DNA from: Clostridium sp. SCN 57-10
GTDB taxonomy: Bacteria; Bacillota; Clostridia; Oscillospirales; Butyricicoccaceae
Reading direction: 5' to 3'
Length of the DNA stretch: 10,674 nt
Assembly (NCBI GenBank): GCA_001725215.1
Contig: MEFT01000029.1
Span: forward strand, 1-10,674
Part shown: in pieces, positions 8,101 to 10,674 of the stretch
Layout of the letters: each line of letters begins with the position of its first letter
How positions within the stretch are numbered: position 1 is the first letter of the stretch
Position numbers and translations under genes: made by a program
The notes under the pieces: model-generated
What the model was told of the DNA's origin: nothing
Databases searched by the model: none
Seen by the model: only the letters and a program-made list of their open reading frames with translations

Positions 8101-10674
8101 TCGCGCTTGGAATGACCTTTCAATACGAAAACCTGAAACGCCATTCGTTCAGCCTGTCCGTGAAGAGCAAGCAGGCTGACAGCGATACGGTAGATTTGTC
8201 CACCAACGGCTATCAGTTCGATTTTTATGTCATGGGCCACCTCGGACTTCGCGCCGGCATCAGAGCCAAGGCCACGGTGGGTCTGTTTTCCACCAAGCTG
8301 GCCGGCGTCGGATTGCAGATTGAAGCCGGAGCATACGCACGCCTGTGGGGCTACTTCTATTATCATCTGGAAAACTGGAAGATAGCCGGAACATGGCAAA
8401 AGGAAAGTAATTATTCGGGTGCGGTTTTGGTTGAAATCGGCGTTTATCTCGATGTGAAGTTTATCGCCGAGGCCTTAAACGGCAAATACTCCTACGCACC
8501 CACCATTTACGCTAACGAGTGGCCTTTCTGGTCGGCCGGTCAGCGGGAAAGTGTGTATGACTTTGCCTATGAGGACGACCCGACCTACAGCATTTTGAAT
8601 GTTACCACCTACACGCTGCCAAGCGCGGTCTATGATATGTACTGGATGGATCTCAAGACCGGTGAGATGGAAGAGGTCGGTCAAAATAATGTCAAGAATT
8701 TTGACAGCGATACCGCGTCAAGCGGGATCCACGAAGCGCGCTTTGCCGTGGAGCTGTCTAACCCGAACTTCTCCTATAACCCTGTTAACAATCAGATTAC
8801 CGTCAATACATCCTCGGGCGCGGTGGAGCAAAGCTGCGAAATGACGATTACCTGGAAGGGCGCGCCCATGGCAGGCTCTTCCGAGGTGCTCAGGCGCACC
8901 GTTACGCTCAATTGGAGCAACGATGCGAATGCGGCGACCATCGCCTTTGAGTCGAACGGCGGCTCACCCGTGCAGATGCTTCGCTTGCTGACGGGAACGA
9001 AACTCAGCGGAGCGATGCCCGCAAACCCCACCAGAGTGGGATATACCTTCGCAGGCTGGTACACCAATGCGGCGCTTACCACACAGTTCAGTTTCGCAAA
9101 TATGCCGGCGGACAACACCACCCTGTATGCCAAGTGGACGCCGAACATCGTAAGCTATACCGTGGAGCACTATCAAAAAGAACTCGATGGGCGGTATGCT
9201 CTGAAGAAAACCGACGCCACGCAAGTGGGCGCCGTCGGCATACAGACCGCCGCTGCCGCGGAGTCGTATCCCGGCTTTACGGCGCAACCCGTCAGACAGC
9301 AGACCATCGCACCCGATGGGTCAACCCGCGTTGCTGTTTACTATGACCGCAAGTATTATAGCTTGACATTCGTGTATGGCAACGGCGGTAATGATGTTAC
9401 GGCAAGCGTACCATATGGCTCTGGCATCGTAATCCCCGCCGATCCCGCAAGGCAGGGTTATATCTTCAACGGATGGGATGATGTCATTCCGGACAGCATG
9501 CCCGTGGGAGATCGAACCTTCACCGCATTGTGGGCAGCAAAAACAGATATGCCCTACACGGTGAAGCATTATAAGCAAACGATGGACGGATCCTATGTGC
9601 TGGAAAAGACAGAGGAGAAGCTAGGAATTACAGACGAGCAAACCGAAGCTGTAGCCGATGCATATACAGGATTTACGGCGCAGCCCTTTAACCAGAAAAC
9701 CATCACAGGTGGCGGCAGCACCGTGGTGGAGATTCGGTACACCCTCAATAGCTATAGCGTGACATGGAACGCCAATGGCGCAGGGTCTCTGACCGGCGAT
9801 TACACCAGAGGCACGGTAAAGTACGGCACGCCGATCGTAAAGCCTAATGAGCCTACCCGAGTCGGCTATACCTTTGGCGGCTGGTATCAGGATGCCGCGC
9901 TCACTATGATGCTGGAGGACAACGCCACCATGCCGGATGAGGCACTGACCCTCTATGCCAGGTGGGATCCAGTAAAGGTCAACTATACGGTGAAGCATTT
10001 CAGACAGGACTTGGATGGAAGCTACCCCGCAAGTGGCGGCCTGGTGGAGACACAATCGCTGACCGGCTTCACGGCTCAGGACACAGCCGCCGTAGCCAAA
10101 CCCTACACAGGCTTCACGGCACAGATCATCACCCAGCAAACCATTGCCGCTGACGGCAGCACCGTGGTGGAAATTCGCTATTCCCGCAATACCTACACGG
10201 TGGTCTTCAACGGAAACGGCAGCGATGGCGGCACAATGGCAGAGCAAGCCTTCCGGTATGGCGAAAGCAAGACGTTGACGGCCAATGCCTTTACCAAAGC
10301 TGGTTACACCTTCATCGGCTGGAAAACGGGGGTGAGCACAGATTATGCGGATGGAGCACCGGTCTTAAACCTGAGCACCGCAGCAAACGGAACCGTTACC
10401 CTATACGCACAGTGGCTGTCCAACACCTGCACGGTAACCTTTGATTCCAACAAGGGAGCGGGCAGCACACAGCTTTCCGATCCGGATCCTGCCAATATGA
10501 TCGCAACCCGAGGCACCGGTTACGGCCTGTTGCCGACGGTAAGCCGCGCCGGCTATACCTTTGTCGGTTGGTTCACCGTGTCAATCGGCGGCACGGAGGT
10601 GACCAGCGAAACCCAGGTGACGAGCGGCATCAATCATACCCTCTATGCCCGCTGGACGGCGAACAGCTACACCG
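5127..10674 (+). CDS. Giant SLH-domain surface protein with InlB B-repeats and MucBP-like modules (3' truncated by window)
   Basis: One frame stays open from the ATG at 5127 to the window end: at least 1849 residues, C terminus missing. AAAGGAG at 5114-5120 is six bases upstream. Residues 1-25 are a signal peptide (MKKRLMSILLLVTMLFTLLP and onward, cut likely after VMA). Three SLH domains (about 46-95, 107-160, 175-228) should bind secondary cell-wall polymer and hold the protein on the surface. A Pro/Asp/Ser linker (241-262) leads to one B-repeat (267-331, VFLGWYRDAA...LYAKF). Residues about 332-1270 are an unrecognised region, mostly beta-rich, with two helical stretches (about 680-748 and 903-955). 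From 1271 on, B-repeats (GYTFAGWY...LYAKW) alternate with MucBP-like modules (YTVKHY...DGSY...GFTAQ...TVVEIRY). This architecture is typical of large clostridial surface adhesins; ligand and function are unknown. No sortase motif is visible, though the C terminus is not present. Confidence 0.92.
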   Translation, partial: MKKRLMSILLLVTMLFTLLPAEVMAVVADNVTAGNTTRQSAKTQSPFADVREGSWYYDAVQYARVNGFFSGAGDGVFAPDGTMSRGMFVTVLGRMAGMDQAAYAGQSAFSDVAADAYYASFVAWASKHGITDGVGEGKFDPDGLINREQMAVFLVRYFETFGVEYDTGAGVTTVPVDLDAVSPWAREMVQKLWKAGLLNGDGVSFQPTDHASRAQAATLCMRTDKAVERWYSEPGVPSKRVSIDPDTAQNPDPSPDDHSGGSNTTYYKVTFAIDSAREEKVYQKDTLLSTMPIPAQPAEKVFLGWYRDAAMTKPVTSDDKLTANITLYAKFAGAVGLDEGGTPNFVSALDQASSFSVTVKSENMPVLGTDFKFRNITAPEKTPKTGGAAEDEVNVETVKVEGGSGVWTISSNEIGGFTAGHTYQIELITDAVIYDDSAAAFGNFKATNAQYDVAAVRFFNFTIEKDGTLNLKLNEDIEFIAVDKVDNSEALMQSAGLYRADTDGRGNTTYTQNNGSGSFTYNGSGDLGLQVGDTVCIYAGTIPTQRRPDKGTADTDNGDATYVTITAINGKTYDYVAAEAEDVIFTPDVLPVDVDAEENTGWAAGGSSVSVATDKLDFSDGKYEKMGLSGETTVDVGDYLAFYTGSFGQADAQDEAYGEIITITVNGDGTTTIAYQTATEEQVMSAMELYDETQLTEEELQDVIDENEDAIRQIIKAQLTGGDFFDDAGEYLAGLALQTDEVKESLGDGLTMSDCIITYADGTPLGAEDLNLMGNIIDNEQDGKKPQVSFSISPRLSHFAQNVGGTGIRVEVAVSYTFKIQKSGSGNVMEVSLTAFFEQEVTIGFSVSGGAVWKKKWIFPYIADYRMNGNLDLGTYTGIGITATAKLTEDKKPWGMPWPGSVAEAEKTKKIFNLSESIKKEMEEIETVLPEKEATASGGLAEKYAAFMEDANEDWVDLIKVNLISLRGGVDPFHILAYGLEVDFVVSANLNVALGMTFQYENLKRHSFSLSVKSKQADSDTVDLSTNGYQFDFYVMGHLGLRAGIRAKATVGLFSTKLAGVGLQIEAGAYARLWGYFYYHLENWKIAGTWQKESNYSGAVLVEIGVYLDVKFIAEALNGKYSYAPTIYANEWPFWSAGQRESVYDFAYEDDPTYSILNVTTYTLPSAVYDMYWMDLKTGEMEEVGQNNVKNFDSDTASSGIHEARFAVELSNPNFSYNPVNNQITVNTSSGAVEQSCEMTITWKGAPMAGSSEVLRRTVTLNWSNDANAATIAFESNGGSPVQMLRLLTGTKLSGAMPANPTRVGYTFAGWYTNAALTTQFSFANMPADNTTLYAKWTPNIVSYTVEHYQKELDGRYALKKTDATQVGAVGIQTAAAAESYPGFTAQPVRQQTIAPDGSTRVAVYYDRKYYSLTFVYGNGGNDVTASVPYGSGIVIPADPARQGYIFNGWDDVIPDSMPVGDRTFTALWAAKTDMPYTVKHYKQTMDGSYVLEKTEEKLGITDEQTEAVADAYTGFTAQPFNQKTITGGGSTVVEIRYTLNSYSVTWNANGAGSLTGDYTRGTVKYGTPIVKPNEPTRVGYTFGGWYQDAALTMMLEDNATMPDEALTLYARWDPVKVNYTVKHFRQDLDGSYPASGGLVETQSLTGFTAQDTAAVAKPYTGFTAQIITQQTIAADGSTVVEIRYSRNTYTVVFNGNGSDGGTMAEQAFRYGESKTLTANAFTKAGYTFIGWKTGVSTDYADGAPVLNLSTAANGTVTLYAQWLSNTCTVTFDSNKGAGSTQLSDPDPANMIATRGTGYGLLPTVSRAGYTFVGWFTVSIGGTEVTSETQVTSGINHTLYARWTANSYT
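5262..5810 (+). repeat. Three SLH domains
   Basis: Residues 46-228 of the giant protein. Each unit starts with an F.DV/V.LD-type motif and an aromatic (PFADVREGSWYYDAVQYARV; AFSDVAADAYYASFVAWASK; VDLDAVSPWAREMVQKLWKA), then a G-rich turn (GDGVFAPDGTMSR; GEGKFDPDGLINR; GDGVSFQPTDHASR). The conserved Arg at the end of each turn begins the second helix. Three tandem SLH units form the canonical trimeric-like fold that binds pyruvylated secondary cell-wall polymer in Gram-positive bacteria. The third unit has the variant DHASRAQAA in place of the usual TRAE/NREQ start. Confidence 0.9.
5925..6119 (+). repeat. Isolated InlB B-repeat (Listeria-Bacteroides repeat)
   Basis: Residues 267-331, YKVTFAIDS through KVFLGWYRDAAMTKPV to ITLYAKF. 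The spaced pattern of a beta-strand start (V.F), a P...GW(Y).D.A...P.. core and a final LYAK(W/F) is that of the B-repeat family. This copy stands apart from the C-terminal array, separated by about 940 residues of unrecognised sequence, and directly follows the SLH linker. Confidence 0.8.
6120..8936 (+). other. Unrecognised ~940-residue central region of the SLH protein
   Basis: Residues about 332-1270. I recognise no domain family here. The first part (about 340-675) is beta-rich and Gly/Thr/Asp-rich, with two sub-blocks ending in similar phrases, GDTVCIYAGTIP and GDYLAFYTGSFG, each followed by a YVTITAINGKTYDY/GEIITITVNGDGTT-type strand; they look like a diverged duplicate. An acidic helical segment follows (about 680-748, EEQVMSAMELYDETQLTEEE and onward). 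Next come beta-strands, a Lys/Glu-rich helical segment (903-955), and alternating hydrophobic strands such as LGLRAGIRAKATVGLF, LAGVGLQIEAGAYARLWGYF and GAVLVEIGVYLDVKF (about 960-1140). The end (about 1170-1270) looks like a beta-sandwich linker. The length and position suggest that the ligand-binding or effector part lies here, which is inference. Confidence 0.6.
8937..10674 (+). repeat. Alternating array of InlB B-repeats and MucBP-like modules
   Basis: B-repeats (B) and MucBP-like modules (M) occur in this order: B 8937-9137, M 9153-9350, B 9354-9533, M 9552-9740, B 9753-9965, M 9981-10181, B 10194-10415, B 10428-10655, with another module starting at the window edge (NSYT). B units end in LYAKW, ALWAA, LYARW, LYAQW and LYARW. 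M units share YTV(E/K)H(Y/F)..(E/D).DG.Y at the start, GFTAQ in the middle and a .TI...GST.V...YY/RY end. Units are diverged in DNA but keep short near-identical stretches. Such arrays form elongated stalks in surface proteins, holding a functional domain away from or along the wall. Confidence 0.88.

Noticed and set aside
8937..10674. Repeat array considered as a CRISPR or other non-coding repeat
   Set aside because: The repeats are in-frame protein modules of about 60-75 residues within one open frame and are diverged at the DNA level.

Overview
The window looks like a chromosomal segment of a mid-GC Gram-positive bacterium of the Clostridia, most plausibly an Oscillospirales/Ruminococcaceae-type gut commensal. 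The reasons are strong Shine-Dalgarno sites before nearly every gene, an S-layer-homology (SLH) surface protein carrying InlB-type B-repeats, a clostripain-family lipoprotein, and base composition in the mid-50s % GC by eye. The lineage is an inference from gene content; no rRNA or other marker gene is present.

All recognisable genes lie on the + strand. Positions 1-159 hold the 3' end of a lemA-family gene. A DUF2207-type membrane protein with a Gly/Ser-rich tail follows at once (168-1859). Next come a DUF4428-like zinc-ribbon/SHOCT protein (1884-2786), a 50-residue zinc-ribbon miniprotein starting with GTG (2825-2977), and a 664-residue clostripain-like (peptidase C11) lipoprotein (3001-4995). 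Gaps between these genes are only 8-38 bases and I see no terminator in them, so the first five genes look like one transcription unit.

A 131-base gap (4996-5126) contains an 11-bp imperfect inverted repeat enclosing a smaller stem. After it, one reading frame runs from 5127 to the window edge with no stop (at least 1849 residues). It encodes an exported giant: signal peptide, three SLH domains, one B-repeat, about 940 residues of unrecognised mostly beta-rich sequence with two helical stretches, then an array of B-repeats interleaved with MucBP-like modules that continues past the window.

Functional picture: lemA and the DUF2207 gene are a frequently paired envelope set of unknown function. 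The two zinc-ribbon proteins are probably cytoplasmic accessory proteins. The clostripain-like lipoprotein is an outward-facing, membrane-anchored cysteine protease. The giant SLH protein is a cell-wall-attached surface protein, probably an adhesin. A protease-substrate link between the last two is possible but is inference only. I see no tRNA, rRNA, CRISPR array, insertion sequence or phage gene.
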